The position numbers and the translations under genes are program-made. From assembly GCF_021134715.1 (NCBI RefSeq), contig NC_060018.1:7953501-8017500 (forward strand): a stretch of 64,000 nt of DNA. Reading direction: 5' to 3'. The DNA comes from Daphnia pulex. Its lineage: Eukaryota > Arthropoda > Branchiopoda > Diplostraca > Daphniidae. Below are positions 1 through 13,760 of the stretch, piece after piece. Under the pieces are notes generated by a model. It saw only the letters and a list, made by a program, of their open reading frames with translations, had not been told where the DNA came from and searched no databases. Numbering within the stretch: the stretch's first letter is position 1; each line of letters starts with the position of its first letter.

Positions 1-3000
1 CTTCACCAACTCTCGGTCTGCCTTCGACAAATGGAAGCGATGGTAAATATTGACACCTTTTTTTTTCTTTTTTTGGTTTCTTTCAACCAATGCTTCAATG
101 TTTATTTTATTACAAATCCCGGTTTTCTTTTTCTTTGTGTGTGTGTGTGTGTTGAGTTGTTCTTGAACAAACTGAACAAAATAGAAATTTTTTTTTTAGT
201 CGAAAATACTTTAGCCACCTACCTCCCCCACCCTCTCCCGCTTCCACGTGATGCAACCGGATATTGATGTCATAAAAATCTCCCCTATTTTGCCTCTCCG
301 CTCCTTTGCGCTTAGTTGCTCACTTCGAAAACAAAAATCTCATGCACAAGACAGAAATAGGGTTCTTTTTTTCTGTCTTTCTTTCTTTCTTTTTGTTCGA
401 CATGGAGACGGCAATGTGGCATAACCTGACTGTGTGCTGCTGCCTCTCCCTTGATGTGAATAACAAAAGCCGCATCATTTCCTCCTTCTCCCTCATGTTA
501 GTTGGCCGATGCGGGCGCCCGTTCTCCACCCACACAGCCACCCGCCACTCGAGGTTGATGAATGCCTGAACCTGACTTGCTCGTTGCTCCTCTCTCTCTC
601 TTTCTCTCTTTCTCTCTCCTTTCACTCTCTTATTCTCTTATTCCCTCTTTCTAGTCTGAAATTCATCAGGAACACACTTGTGGCTCTGGTCTGGCTGGAT
701 TATTCTGGCATCAACAACACTGCCTCAATATTTAGGCACGTAACCCAAGTGGAGGAGAAAGGCGTAGTCGATATGCCGAATTGTCAGTTGATATATCCGG
801 GCTGAAAGGCATGTGAGAGCAGATCCCTCCTTTTTCTGTTTTACTGCACACACACACACACCTCCTGATATATATCGTTTCATTTTTTTTATTACAACCA
901 TATAATTTTTATGGGAATCATCATCATCATCGCGTGAATGCAGTTCCAGCTAGTTAGTCCGACCTGGTCGGTCGCACGATGACGGCTTTCCTTTAGCTGA
1001 GATGAGCTATTAGAGCAAAGTAATCCATTAGTCGTGCTGGGAAAAGCAGCGGTTGTTAACGTAAAGAGAGTCAATGTTATTGTCCATTTTTCTTTTGTCA
1101 TGACGTTTAACCTTCCAATTGTTTATTAGCTGTCACATTTGTTGTTTTTTCTCTCTCTCTCTTTGAGTAGCCACCGTCGATTAATTTAATGTAAATTCAT
1201 TTCCATCCATTCTGCTGTGTAGTGGTCGACTCGGAGAACAGGATTTATGAAGATATCGATCAACATTCTACCGGCAGCAATTCTATGGCCGGTCTGGAAA
1301 CGTCGCCTGATAGTTTGGCCGTCTCACCGGCCAATGCCGCCGCCACCGATTCCGGTTTCTCGTCCGGCCAGACAAACGGACGCCACAATCACCATCAAGT
1401 CCCATGTAGCTCGGACGACAGTTGGGGATCTGGCGAGTTTGAAACGTTTTCCTCGGACGAGGCCGTCGACGACGATGACGACGAAGATGCCGAAAAAATC
1501 AATTCGCCAACGTATGGAATTCTCTATTTGAGCGAACTGGAAACTAAATAGCCTGACTTTAATTTCATGGTCTTGTTATCGTTCCCAAATCAGGAGATCT
1601 GGCACTCTGCGAGCCCTGCTGACTGGCAAATCTATCCGAGACAAATTGCGCGGAACGCGTAGTCGCAGTCGCGAAGAAGATAAATCGAGTTGTGCTGCTG
1701 CTATGGAGACGCCGACTGCTGGACGTGGTGTCACCTCGCCGCCGTCTGGAGAGCGTCGTTTTTCCCGTCTCTTTTCGCTGAGACGCTCCTCCGCCAGCCT
1801 CCCGTCTCCCAGTGCTCACAATAGCAGCAGCGATAACTCATTCATTTCGGCTGGTTCCACTCCGTCATCCAGCGGCAATCCGGCGGCAGAGTCGATGGCA
1901 AAAACCTCCAGCCCGTTCGGCCGACCGCTGCCATTACCTCAATTGCTGGAAGAGGACGAGATTATGGCCGGATTGGGTTTGGGCAACGGGAGTTCGACTT
2001 TGGGTTCCCTGTTTATGCGACGTCATCAGCCTCCAACGTTGCCGCCTATCCCCCCGCAGCTGAGCGCGGAGCAACTCAAACGGCGCTACATTGTCGCCAC
2101 CATTATACACAGCGAAAATTCTTACGTGTCCTCCCTTCAACGCCTTGTTAACGTGAGTTGTGGCCCCTTGTTTGGTTTCAAAAATTTCAACACCCTTTTG
2201 GGGAAAGAAAGAAAAAAAGTTTGGAGGGACTGGAGTTAAAACGTCTCTTCTAGTTATCGCTTGTTGACATTTACATTGAAAGTTCCGATCGGCAGTGATG
2301 AAACGAGGAAGTGAGCAGTTGGGCTCTCCCCCTCCGTCGCTTTATTTACTTATCAGCTCTCACCCCCCAACCCCTCTTATGCCTATGGCATGAAGTTTCC
2401 TAGCAACCTTTTTTTTTCCTTTCTTTTTAGAATAACAGGGATTTTTATTGAGGGTTGGTTAAAAATAAATAAAAACGTTGGGGAGGGGAGAACAAGATGT
2501 CCTTCCGGTCACTTCGTAGTTTTAAATTCGGTTTTGTCTTAATTTGTTTCATCCTAAAAATCAATCAAACATTTGAAACATCTTCCACGCAGGAATATAA
2601 GAAGCCGTTGGAAGAGAGCAATCCACCTATTCTTGGTTCGAACAAGATATCGACGCTGTTCCACCGCTTACCGGAGATCCTCCACTGCCATACGTTATTT
2701 CGGCTGGCCCTGTCCGAGTGCGCTCGAACGTGGGACACAGAAGAAAAGATTGGCGATGTCTTTGTGGCCAACTTTTCCAAAGCTGTGGTTTTGGACATTT
2801 ACAGCGATTTCATCAATAATTTCTCACAGTCGCTGGAGGTAGCCAAACAAGAGTCAAAACGCAAATCCGCCCTAGCTGATTTTCTCAAGGTACTTTTTCC
2901 TGTTCTTGTATTTTTTTTATTCCAGTAATCAGTATGGGAATGATCTGAACTCTTTTCATAGGTCAAACAAATATCCTCTCACGACCGGTTGTCGTTCTTC

Positions 3001-6000
3001 GGTCTCATGGTCAAGCCAGTTCAAAGATTCCCTCAATTCATCCTCTTGCTTCAGGTAGGACATTTGTTTCCGATTCGTTTTTCCACTTTGTTTGTTGTTG
3101 TGACAAATCAGTTTAATGACTTGCTTTAATTACATGGTTGGAATAGGATTTACTGAAGCACACTCCGCAAGGCCACCAGGACCGAATGTCGTTGCAGTTA
3201 GCCCTAACGCAACTGGAAAGTTTGGCCGAGTTGCTCAACGAACGAAAGCGGGAAACGGAGCAGTACCAGGCTTTCCGTGACACGCTGCGCCACGTTTCGG
3301 GCAAATTTTCACTTCGCCCGCTGGCCGATAACAACCGATACCTCCTCCGTCAGGATAATATGAATCTCGTGGTAAAAATAAAAAATCCTTTCGTTTTGGA
3401 TCCACGAATCCAATTTTTTAAATATTTTTATCCAATTTCCACGAAATATTTAGGAATTCAACCAAAGTGGGATGATTTCCAAAACAAAAGAGCGACGCTT
3501 GTTGTTGCTCAACGACCTACTCGTCTGCGTCACCGTTGCCTCTAAATCGGGAGATGATTATCGAAACTCATCCGAGAGACTAACGCTCAAATGGGCGTTC
3601 CCAATCACCGATGTGGAGGTTAGTGGCACCTATTTTTTCTTCGGTTATTTATTTTTTATTTGTTTTCTGCAACTTTGATGATCCCTCTATTTGTCTGATT
3701 GCCATCACCAGGTGGAAGATACGAGTACATCACCCACACTCAGTCGATTGCTCTCCTCCGGCTCTAACATGCGATCCTCAGAAGCCATTAGCGGCGTTGA
3801 TAATCTGTGCCAAGAAATGAACCAGCTGATGCATGATTATGAAGTGATTACGCGCATCGATTCACTGATTGTTACCCTTCACGGTCAATACGAGGTAGCT
3901 TGTTAAAAACGCATTGTCTGTGGGTGTAGTATTTCTTTTCTATTATCTTTTTTTGTTTGTTTGGGTTCTTAGACTTTGGATAGGATTGCAACGCGAGCCG
4001 CTTTGAATCGCATCCAGCAGCAGCTTCAGCAAAAGGATGAAGAGATGGCATGGATCGATTCGTGCTGTCTACAGCTGTTGGTTCGCAATCGTTCCGGGAA
4101 GGAGGAAAAGTTCACGTTTCAAACCGAATCGCCCGACATTAGAAAAGATTGGGTCATAGGTAATCGCCAAAATAATGTCCTCAAATGAGATCTTGAATTT
4201 GATCGATATGTTTTATTCATTTTTAAGAACTACGCCTGGCGCAGTTGGCCTTAGACCCCAAAAACTCACCCTCGTGGGATGTACTTGAGCAAGAGAGGCG
4301 GCCTTCGACAAAGATGCCTTTGTTTGTCAAATCTCTGCCTGTCTACAGATCGCACCATGAAACTGAAGTAATTTATTTTTTGAATAATTGTATTGTTTTT
4401 GAATGTTTCTTAATGGTCATTTTTGTTTTTACTCTTAAGGTGCGTTGCGGGTGTTTCTACACGATTCTGGTGAGAAAATCAGGGCCTAGTGTCCGCTGCC
4501 TGGGACCTCGCCTCCAAAATTACCTTTGGGTAGTAACTAGCGATGGTATCAGTAGCCACGTTACTCTGTTGACCAGCCAACAGCCGGTCGGGCCGTCCTT
4601 GAAAGAAGCCGGTGCCTTCAGTTTAGTAGAGGTCAAAGTTACATCGGTCGAGTTCTCGCCGGGAACGCAAATCCTCTACGATAACGAGTCGACGGATCAA
4701 ATTCGAGGCGATTTGGTTTGGCTGGGAACAGAAAGTCGAAGGTATTACATTATTTATTTCTCCTTCAGCGCGTCGTTCAAATATTCATGTGTCATTGATT
4801 ATTATTTCAGAATTTTACTTTATTCGGCTCACGAGCCGAGCAAAACGGGGCAGGTGGGTTCGCTCAATCTTCCGGCGCCCGTCGTTCAACTGCGTTATCA
4901 CTGGGACCAAATGTTTGTGGCTCTGGCCAACGGAATTGTGGCCATATTTAAGCGCAACAGTATCGAGGGTGGCTGGGAGCTGAACGCTCCCGCTACGCTC
5001 GTTTCCATGGGAGATGAACCGGTTGTGTCACTGCTGCCCATCGGTTCCGCCCTTTACGCCGCTTGCGGTCGAAGTGTATTCGTTCTCGACGGAATCACCG
5101 GCGAAATTCTGGTACCGACCTTGTCATTAAGAAATTGTCAAACGTTTAGTCTTAACCCATTTTCTTTTTTCTTTTAATGTAGCGCAATTTCAGTGTGCAA
5201 CAAGACCACAGTGGAACCATCAGTGCCATGGCCCACTCGGGTGTCGGTTTATGGATATCCCTGCGTCACAGCAGCACCATCTGTTTGTATCACACGGAAA
5301 CTTTTCGTCATCTGCAAGACATTAACGTGGCGTCGAATGTCAATCGCCTAACAGGGAAAAAGCTTTCGTGCAATGTCCACGTCACCGCCCTAATGGCCTC
5401 AAAAGGCCTTTTGTGGGTAGGGACCAATGTGGGTATCGCACTTAGTATCCCTCTACCTCGGCTCGAAGGTGTGCCCATCATTAGTGGTAGGGCCAACGTA
5501 TCTCACCACGCCCACAGCGGGCCGATCACCGTTTTCCTGACGATGCAAATGCAAAGTAAACCCACCATGTCGCCTGCCTATCCTTCCGTTTCGATTCCGC
5601 AACCGGTTTCACTGCCATCTAGTCTGCCGCCCAGCGGAACCATCCAAGAAGAAAGTGAGAACGAGTCGACGTCGCCGCGCAGTAAGCCCGTGGCCAGCAT
5701 CAACCAGCTGGCCAGTCATTTCAACACGGTGCCTAAAGTTCGCTCGCCACTGCTCGACAGTCCCTTGGTATTGAGGCGTCGAAGCAAAGAATCTTCTCCC
5801 TTGCTGGGCAAGCGGGTGTCGAGGACGTTGCCGAGAGGTCACGTTTTGTCCGCCACCGAGTGTGATATTTTCGGTCTTTACGGCGAACTTATGAACATTA
5901 AGGACTACGAGGAAGCCGATGGAAGTGGGTTGATGGGTGGCGGAGGCGGGGCTGGGGCCGGCGCGGTCAACAGTATGTACGAAACGCTTCGGCGGAGTGA

Positions 6001-6415
6001 TCCCGACCTAGCTGCTATTCCTGCCAAAGTCAGCACGCTGGACCGGCGGTTACACATGAAAGCGGCTCGACCGCGCTCGCTGGATCTGTCCAATTGGTCG
6101 GTGGACTCGCGCTCGTCCCTCTACACGACGTCTTCGGGTTCGGAGGATTCTGCCAGCCACACGATGACGCCCAGTGCCACGATGTCTACGATGAGCAGCG
6201 GTCAGACGGCGACGCTGAAGCGCTGCCACCAACGCAATTCAGACACGTTGAAATCATCTGTGGAAAATCCCCGAACGGTGCTGACTCTTTCCGGTGGCCG
6301 TGGATATATTTACACACACCAGAGATGTCAACACGAAGGCGAACGGAAAAACTCGGTTCCTAGTCCAGCCAACATCAACGATGCCCATATCATTTTATGG
6401 GAAATGAAATTGTGA
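1..6415 (+). CDS. Rho guanine-nucleotide exchange factor, ARHGEF10/ARHGEF17 type (5' partial)
   Basis: Activates Rho GTPases by exchanging GDP for GTP in the cytoplasm. Exons with matching GT-AG phases: 1-42 (cut by the window edge), 1223-1511, 1594-2152, 2593-2889, 2962-3054, 3147-3371, 3454-3618, 3712-3894, 3973-4159, 4228-4367, 4440-4741, 4811-5111 and 5183-6415, giving about 1,337 visible residues. A Ser-rich, acidic N-terminal part (runs of D near 1465) precedes a DH domain at about residues 275-465, with [12 protein letters not shown] at its start and [16 protein letters not shown] as the conserved late helix. A PH-like region follows (about 478-690). The C-terminal half is WD40-like, with a Ser/Pro-rich insert (about 5560-6250), and ends in [13 protein letters not shown] plus PH plus WD40-like repeats is the ARHGEF10/17 layout. 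I cannot decide between these paralogues without an alignment. Upstream exons lie outside the window. Confidence 0.9.
43..1222 (+). other. Long intron of the RhoGEF gene with microsatellites
   Basis: An 1,180-bp intron between the first two visible RhoGEF exons. It contains a TG run near 137-152, a TC-rich tract near 590-625 and a CA run near 846-861. Phase 1 on both sides supports the junction. No other gene is seen here. Confidence 0.7.
2153..2592 (+). other. RhoGEF intron (440 bp)
   Basis: Intron inside the DH domain, donor GTGAGT at 2153 and acceptor CAG ending at 2592. It joins the residues LVN to EYKKPL in frame. Nothing else is recognisable in it. Confidence 0.7.
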
Positions 6416-8489
6416 AAGTCTAATCTTTCTCACTGAAATATTGACAAATTGCAGCTGAATGGCAGTTCTAAAAAAAATATGTTCCTTTGTTTATTCCTTT
6501 GTGTGTGTGTGTGTGTATTTTTCGTTTTGTTTCCCATTTGGAGCTATCGCGTATTACGTTATTTTTTTCCAGTTTCAAAAAGTACTGTGTCCGGATGTAC
6601 TCGAATTTTTTTATTTGTTTAGTTACTCTCAGAGTTGAAGTGGTTCGACACATGCGCAGAAGAAGACTATGCTTTCATTTCTACGTTCCATTGTCTTTTG
6701 TATTCCCTTGTATATCATCATCTATGTTGGCCCATTGTATTCTGTATTCTTCCGCAAAGCGCCTTGGTCACAAAACACAAGATTGGAAACAAAACGGAAA
6801 TATATATATATTTTTTCTTGTTTCGTTTTTCTGTATAAATAAATTCCAGTCCAAATCGAGGATTAATTACCTGTATTAAATCGTACTATGAATTTTATAT
6901 TCCATATCATCGTGAAAAAGACCAAAGCTTGTCAAGTTTGGGGGCTTAATCGAAAATCTTCATTGCATGATAAATTTGGGCGTTGAAGTCTTGCAAACGA
7001 TACTACTATATGGATTCTTAGAGGCATAATCCTCCAGCATATTTATAGGATAAAGAATCGATCTAGGCCAAAGCATTCAAAAATCGGTTTAATCCCAACC
7101 AACTGTGGTCATATTTACATTGAATGACCGTTTCGTTGTTTTATTGTAAAAAATGGGGAAATAATCCTATAGTAACAGAGCAGGCTGCAGGCCAGCACAT
7201 GCGAACCGACCGTTGTGAATTTTTCCACTGTGCGACGGATTCTCTTGATGCAGTTACAATTGGTTGTTTATGTAATTTGTGCGCCCTAGTCTCTTAAAGA
7301 GGATAAGAATCGAATTTTGGCGTTTTCGTCTCTAGTGAATTTTATCGTCATGTTGACAAAAAGACTACACGGTTGGAGGTCAAACGTTTCTCGCAAAGAA
7401 CATAAGTATCCTGAAATAAGCATATGGCATGACATGAAAGGTACAAATGCTGGACGGTTTAGTTGTGAATAAAGCGTAGCGTGATAGATAACCATTTTTA
7501 GAAATGGCAAGTTGATCAGAGCAATCGATTTGTGCATGTCAAGAGCAAAATGATCTTTAGCGATGTACGGTAGGCTATGAAATTACAATGGTACGGAAAT
7601 AATGTGATCGAATGATAAAACAGGGATGACTTTTGACAGTCTACTATTGACAGTCAATATACGATTCCTGCTGCAAACCATTTATCCGATTCTGCTATTA
7701 CTGATCGGAAACTCCCTTAATAAGCTATTGTTTCTTGAAATTGAAAATGGAATTGAATTTGTGTACATAACGTCTTACTGTTTAAGTTTTTTTAGCTGCC
7801 TTCTGTGCGTTGCTTACTGCTGAAAATCTGAGTTGACGTTGCGGATTCCATTTTCGATTAGGAAACGGAAAAATAAATATTTGGCCGCAGTCGCACCAAT
7901 TGACCCTAATTACAATCCGTAATTTTATGAGTATTTTTCTATTTTAATTCCCGTTGTCGCTTGTCGGCTTCGGAATAGAACTTCGGGGTTGGCAGAAATT
8001 TTTGGTAAATTTTTTTAAAATGTTTACAGACCAAGTTAATGTTGTTTATTAAGGGCAACTCGCAACTCAATGCTTCGATCATGGGGAGCATTAAATTGAC
8101 AATCACCCTTGAATCCCCCTTGAATCGGACGGAAAAGGTACAGTTAGTCCGAGAACAATGACGACGAACAAATTTATGGCCTTGGGTTTTTATTCTTTGT
8201 TGCAACATTCTATACAGAGAACAACCCCTATATGTGATTTATAAAACAACTGGCCAAGTGGATTCAAGAATACAGCCCAGGCCCTGCCATTGATTTCCAT
8301 TCGGATTGCATGTGTAACGAAATGTTGACTATCGTCGTCTTTTACTGCGTTTTGACGGTTTTGGCGGAAAGTATACATTTTAGGCCATTGAGACATATTG
8401 TCCGGTTTTGTTTAGTCTTCAGTGAGGTTACCTAGAGCTTATTCTTCTAGGCTACATTCTAGTTGCTCTGTAGAATTCGTTCAATCAAA
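6416..8489. other. RhoGEF 3' UTR and intergenic spacer
   Basis: The RhoGEF stop codon is followed by an AT-rich 3' UTR with a TG run at about 6500-6515 and an AATAAA signal at 6838-6843. The rest, to the next start codon at 8490, has no well-supported gene apart from the weak minus-strand frames listed separately. Confidence 0.6.
7939..8396 (-). other. Two overlapping minus-strand reading frames, possible decayed gene
   Basis: Two adjacent frames, 8190-8396 (68 codons, starting MSQWPKMYTF) and 7939-8208 (89 codons), overlap by about 19 bp in different phases. This could be one coding sequence broken by a frameshift. The second holds GHKFVRRHCSRTNCTFSV, faintly like a small zinc-binding or transposase-associated domain. 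The first start lies only 93 bp from the divergent gene at 8490, so a shared two-way promoter is possible. I recognise no family. Chance open frames are an equally good explanation. Confidence 0.2.
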
Positions 8490-10033
8490 ATGGAGAATGC
8501 CGAATCTGTGAGTATGCCGAACAGGCAAGTCAAAAGTAGACATTTCGAGGATGAAGACAACGGTAAGAAAATTGTCTATAATTTACAATATTTATTCTTT
8601 TCCGTCCACTTTTTATCTTAATTTCGTAGGGAAATATTATTTGCGTTAATGTTGATCCTTGGTTTTTTATCCACTTCTTTTAAGTTTCCTTCTCGAATGA
8701 TGTTCAAACAAATTCAGAAGTTCTGCACACTACGTTTCCACCCACATAGGCCTACCGAATTACAGAAATTAATATCGTTTGATATGTGAATTCCCAACTT
8801 CAGTTTAAGACTATTGGCTACTAGCATAATGAAAATCAAAACACCAAAAATAAATAAATGAAATTTATTTGAAGAGGTTCAATCGCCCATAAGAATGTTC
8901 AGTATGGAAAACGTGGCTGACCGCGTTTTTCATCGCAAAAAGAAAATGGTAGGAGAATTCGACGACGATGAAACACGTCGGAATGATTATCGCAATAAGC
9001 TGGCCATCTTGAAAGGCGATTTGGAAAGCGGGAGTCAGAGGATGGCGATCACCGGCGAGGAAATGGAAGATTGGTTTCAGAATCTTCAGATCCGAACGCA
9101 GCAACCAAAGGACAAGAATGTGAAACCAGCTGCCCCGACCAAATTAGCTGCCACCAATAACGTTGCTACTGCTGCCGTGCGGTGAGTGATCACGTCTTCC
9201 GAAGGACTTCCAATTGAGTTCAAATAGAACAGGTGACCAAGGGTTTTGCTACTCAAACGAAATGTACTTATTAGACACAAGTAGCAACAGCACATGAGTA
9301 GCAATTCCCTCATCTCTATTGGCCATTTTACTTTTGCTTTATCTCATTTTGCAGTAATACTACTCGCCAATAAAAGAAAAAATGCCCTACGTTCATTTTA
9401 AAGTAGACCTCAGGAGGGAACAATGTACCTTGATACCGTGCATCAAAATAAAATTTGTTGAGCTGGTTTTGTTTTGTTTATAGATTAAAGGGAAATGTTC
9501 GGATCGATAAGGTAGAGAATAAAATTACATCGCCCGTTGAGACACATCAGTCACATAGGAGACATTCTCATTCACACAGGTCAGCAGCAGAAGGAATAAT
9601 TGCAGAAGAAATGGTATGTGAATTGTTTTCTAACATTTGATTGATGATGAATAATGTCTTTGGCGCATCACTGTCTGCCAATGCGTCTGGCATTTCTGCA
9701 AAAAAATATATAAAAGAACTACTGACCATTCTTTCTTTTTGACAGTGCGAAAACGTCGATGAGAAAAATCATGCTAAAGAAGTAGCTGTGCGATCAAAGA
9801 AGTTAGAAAGGCAATCAACAGAACATAAAGCACAGACAAGGCGTAAGAAGTCGTCGCATATTTCCGTTGCGGAGGTCGCCAGTGATATACGTAACAGCAA
9901 AACTCGCCCGCATGATTTCCCAACTTCTGCACGATTATCATTATCTAGTGATGCCCAAAGCAGCAACAGCAAAGCAAAATGTAGTAAAAATACTCTTTCC
10001 AGCATCAAATCAACAATTCGCGAAGAACAATAA
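8490..10033 (+). CDS. Uncharacterised four-exon gene, basic 265-residue protein
   Basis: Exons 8490-8562, 8875-9181, 9484-9613 and 9746-10033 join in frame through consensus GT-AG sites to give 265 codons plus stop. The start context is TCAAAATGG. The N-terminal half has a charged segment (HRKKKMVGEFDDDETRR) followed by a likely helical stretch (about residues 55-90). The third exon is His/Ser/Arg-rich (THQSHRRHSHSHRS). The last exon is Lys/Ser-rich and looks disordered. There is no signal peptide or membrane segment. AATAAA repeats near 10181-10198 and an A run at about 10202-10215 mark a likely poly(A) region. I do not recognise the family. The consistent splice phases argue for a real gene, perhaps a nuclear or cytoskeletal adaptor, but that is a guess. 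Confidence 0.7.
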
Positions 10034-11369
10034 GTCATCAAAAGACCCGCGATAGTTTAAATGCATGCGGCAATGTATTATCAATAATTAGAAATTGATA
10101 TACCGTACGTAAAATCCTGGTAAAATCTTAGTGATGCGCATTAATGAAACGTTGCATTAGGTAGAATGTTTGTGAGAAAAAATAAATAAATAAATAAAAG
10201 TAAAAAAAAAAAAAACGAATTCGTCGTTAGCGTGGTAATTCTGGGGACTCTAATATTACGTTTGAATCGACATTTATTCGAAATTCTTTACAAAGCACAT
10301 GATTTAGCATTGATTAATGCGTCTACAGATCGAGCGAGGAGGAAAGTTGTGATTTCTTAAAGAAATTTTTTTTTGCTTAAGATATGAATAACAACAGATT
10401 TTTAAATGTATGCATGAAAGTATCGTCCATATGCCTGAAAGCATATATAATTATAGATATAGCGATATTGTACGGATAGCCCTCAGTATATTAGCTTTAA
10501 AAACGTGGCCTACAAATCTCACACATTAAAAATATGTTTTGAGTAGAATAGGCTATATGAAATCATTAGAACTTTGGTACAATATTTATAGTTTGCGCAA
10601 AAATGGGGTTTTATAGATAGCTGATAGACCTAATAGATAGACTAAGTTAGTGTTTGGACTCCCTTCTCTGGATCAGCAGTATTGATTATTGAAAACTTTT
10701 ACTTCAAAAGGATTCAACGTTTTTTAAATAAAAACTGTCAAAAAATGTTTTTTAGAAGTGCATTATAATTGCATTATAAAACTAATACAATATTATTTCG
10801 GCTTTTTTTAGCACATTTATCTTTTTTTTTTTAAATTTTCGGTTCAAAGTTTTTTTTGTACCTACGTTGTTTTTACTAACAGATTTGTGGTTGATAATAG
10901 ATTTATACTCTCTGTAAAAAATGAGTAATACAAATATTTCGTTTTTAATGGTTAGTTCGCACGAGTAGACTATATTTTACCGCACTTTCGCCGATATAGT
11001 TGCGTCATTCTTCATGGATGGTTGCATGTCTATATCATGTCGTGCTTACACTACAAAGTCGACAGCTTAAGACTGATGACTGTATATAATACCATGGCAA
11101 AGCTTAATACGAGAAGCCTATAAATTTGTAGCACCATCTTAGAAAATATATACCTACGTATTATAAAACGAAACAACAAATTATCGCAAACTTTATTGAT
11201 TCGTTTATTTAATCATTGTTCGTTGTCTTTTTTGCAACTCGGTAACAAAACGTAACAAAAACAAGACTGCCAGCAGACCACAGAGCCGAATGCTGATTAC
11301 GTTATTTGCCTGCTCAGAGTAGGCCTATTGTTGATCTATCGAGGTTACATGCTTCAACACAAACTTGAT
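10034..11369. other. AT-rich intergenic spacer
   Basis: About 1.3 kb of low-complexity, AT-rich sequence between the uncharacterised gene and an inverted-repeat element. No reading frame with coding character, tRNA or promoter is recognised. Confidence 0.5.
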
Positions 11370-12086
11370 TATGGGAGAGGGGGCTAGTTGGCAGGTGGGG
11401 TAAGTTGGCATTTTGCTAGTTAGATCCCTTACAGACCAAAACAAATCAAGCCTTTTACACCAAATATGAAAGACAACACCCAGATTACTCATACAAAATT
11501 TCAAAAGTATACGACTTCCCCAACAGGAGTTATAGCAAAAAAAAAAAAACGGCAAAAAGTTTTTTTGGGGCCTCTCAGCACTTTTATTTTTCTCATAGTA
11601 TAAAACTCTAAGAGTGTCAGAAAACCCAAGCAAACAAGAATTAATGTTTGTCTTATTTTAAAAATAAACCCGACATTTCTACATTAAAAAGTTATTTAGT
11701 TATCAATTTATTTGTTCAAAAAGCACCCTGTGGGGTTAGTTGGCAGAAATTTTGAGGGGCATGTTGGCATACAGATTTCTCACGAGATGCTGAGTTACAA
11801 GTTTTCAAAATTCGACCTAGAAATTTTGGAGCAATGGAGAATCGTCACTTGCCAACTTACCCCGTAGGTGGGGCAAGTTGGCAGACTTTTTTTTGCAGTT
11901 TTTCTCAATTTCACAATTTCGTGTAAACGAACATTGTAAACTAATACGACCAATTCATAGAGAATTGAAATCTGAATATGATTCAATCATTCAATTTGCA
12001 AAACGTGTGGTCAAAAAATTCAAATAAATTCACAAAAAGTGACCCTGCCAACTAGCGACGATACCAACGGTACCCCCTCTCCCCTA
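11370..12086. mobile_element. MITE-like element with GGGAGAGGGGG / CTAGTTGGCAGG terminal inverted repeats
   Basis: The left end reads TGGGAGAGGGGG then CTAGTTGGCAGG. The right end, read in reverse complement, gives GGGGAGAGGGGG, about 17 extra bases, then CTAGTTGGCAGG. Copies of the phrase GTTGGCA recur inside. A perfect-but-one hairpin lies at 11850-11883 (14-bp arms, 6-base loop). No transposase frame is present, so it would be non-autonomous. Two related, more worn elements lie near 56113 and 57310. The target duplication is not clear and the superfamily is not assigned. Confidence 0.5.
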
Positions 12087-13760
12087 TACCTTAAACAAAA
12101 GACTGAGCAACTGAGAGCATACTGTACATCTGTTCGTAACTTGATATTTCTAAGTTAGACATCATCATAAAAATATTATACAAAAAAATCATCATAAAAT
12201 ATTATATACGGTTCCAAGTTTTTTAATTAAATGAAAAATAATGCTCGCCGAATAAAAAATATACAAGCCGATAAGTTAATGCCGTATATAGGCCCTTTAG
12301 CCAACTGTACATTTTCGTGAACTACAGAGGTAAACTTACTAAGAGGTATGTGAATATTCAGTGTTTATGATTTGGCGTTTTGCGTAACCATCTTAGTAGG
12401 CAGCCGAGCTGAATAAGCTGAATTCTAATAAAATGCTTTGAGAGGAGGCTTGTAAGCGCGCTATATTTTGGCTTCTCCTTGGTACTGGAGATTAGCAACA
12501 TAAACCCAATGTCATCCGACTTGTATAGTGCGATTGGCGAGTTACGCTAACGCGCGACTATAAGGAAGGAGAGCTTGCTACTTTTGAACTTTAGGCCTAC
12601 CATCGCGCGAATCGTTATAGAATTCATCCTTGAATGCGCAGCAGAACTCAAGTACCTTGCTGCTGTTAAAAGAAGGAAAAACTATTTTTGAAATGTTCTT
12701 ATAGTAAGAAAAAATCCACTACTCCGCTATATCCTGTAAATAATAAGAAAATCAAATATTTCGCAGTATCCTATCATTTTTGTAATTGACGAGACACGGA
12801 AGCACCGTCCGTTAACTTTTACTTTAGACTTTTATGAAACACCCTACAAATTAAATTATAACCTAAAAAAGGTCATTTTAATTTATCATTTCAATGAAAT
12901 TCTAAGTAAATCATAACGATTTGCTTTAAAAGACGGAAGACTACATAGGAATGACAATGGATTTTGATCCATTTGACATCGGCTTAACGATCGAGCAACG
13001 TAACGGTTTGAAAAATTCATTTGACTTACAGTCTTTTTCACGGTAACGAATTAAAGTTCTTGATGGGAACAAAAAAAATGTCAGAATAAAAACGTATGCA
13101 AGATTCCTTAAATGCTGTTAGAGAAAGCAATCATGATATATCAAGCAAATGTCAAATTAAAAAGGCATCCATCTTTACTTCACAACAAATTTCTTTAAAC
13201 AGTAATATCTACCAAATTGGATTACCCTGGCCGGTTTTCGCTGTATTAAATCCACAAAAGGTAGAGAAAGGACTTACGATTTCACGTTTGGTAATTTATT
13301 TCATTAAAGAACAGCACGTAAAAATTTCAGGTTTTTTCATCAACGTCCACTGTATATCTTTCTGATTTATAATTTACAGATTCATCACAGTCACAGAGAA
13401 CTAGCATTGATTTAATTTATTGGCTCACTTGGTTTGATCTAGCAGACCCTGACCATAGTCCACCACCAAAAGTATCCTAAATCAATGGCAGAAGAAAGAT
13501 TAACAAATATTCTCTGACATCACTAACAAACATTTCGTACTTGAAATTCTAAAGATTCCAAAGTATTAGTATAAGAACGGAAATTTCATCAAACGAAAAA
13601 TATTGATAAATATTAATTAAAAACAATAATAACCGATTTATTTCGTAAAAAATACCTAAGTTTGGTGTGATGTTTGATTTCTGTGAGCTATACCTTTACT
13701 GAGTTATTACTCGTGGCAAAAATTCAAGCGAATTCAAGTTAATAGTATATAGCTTTCTAG
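12087..13760. other. AT-rich spacer upstream of the opsin cluster
   Basis: About 1.7 kb with no recognisable gene. An 89-codon frame at 13096-13365 has no family features. Sequence matching the other opsin upstream regions begins only at about 13761. Confidence 0.5.
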
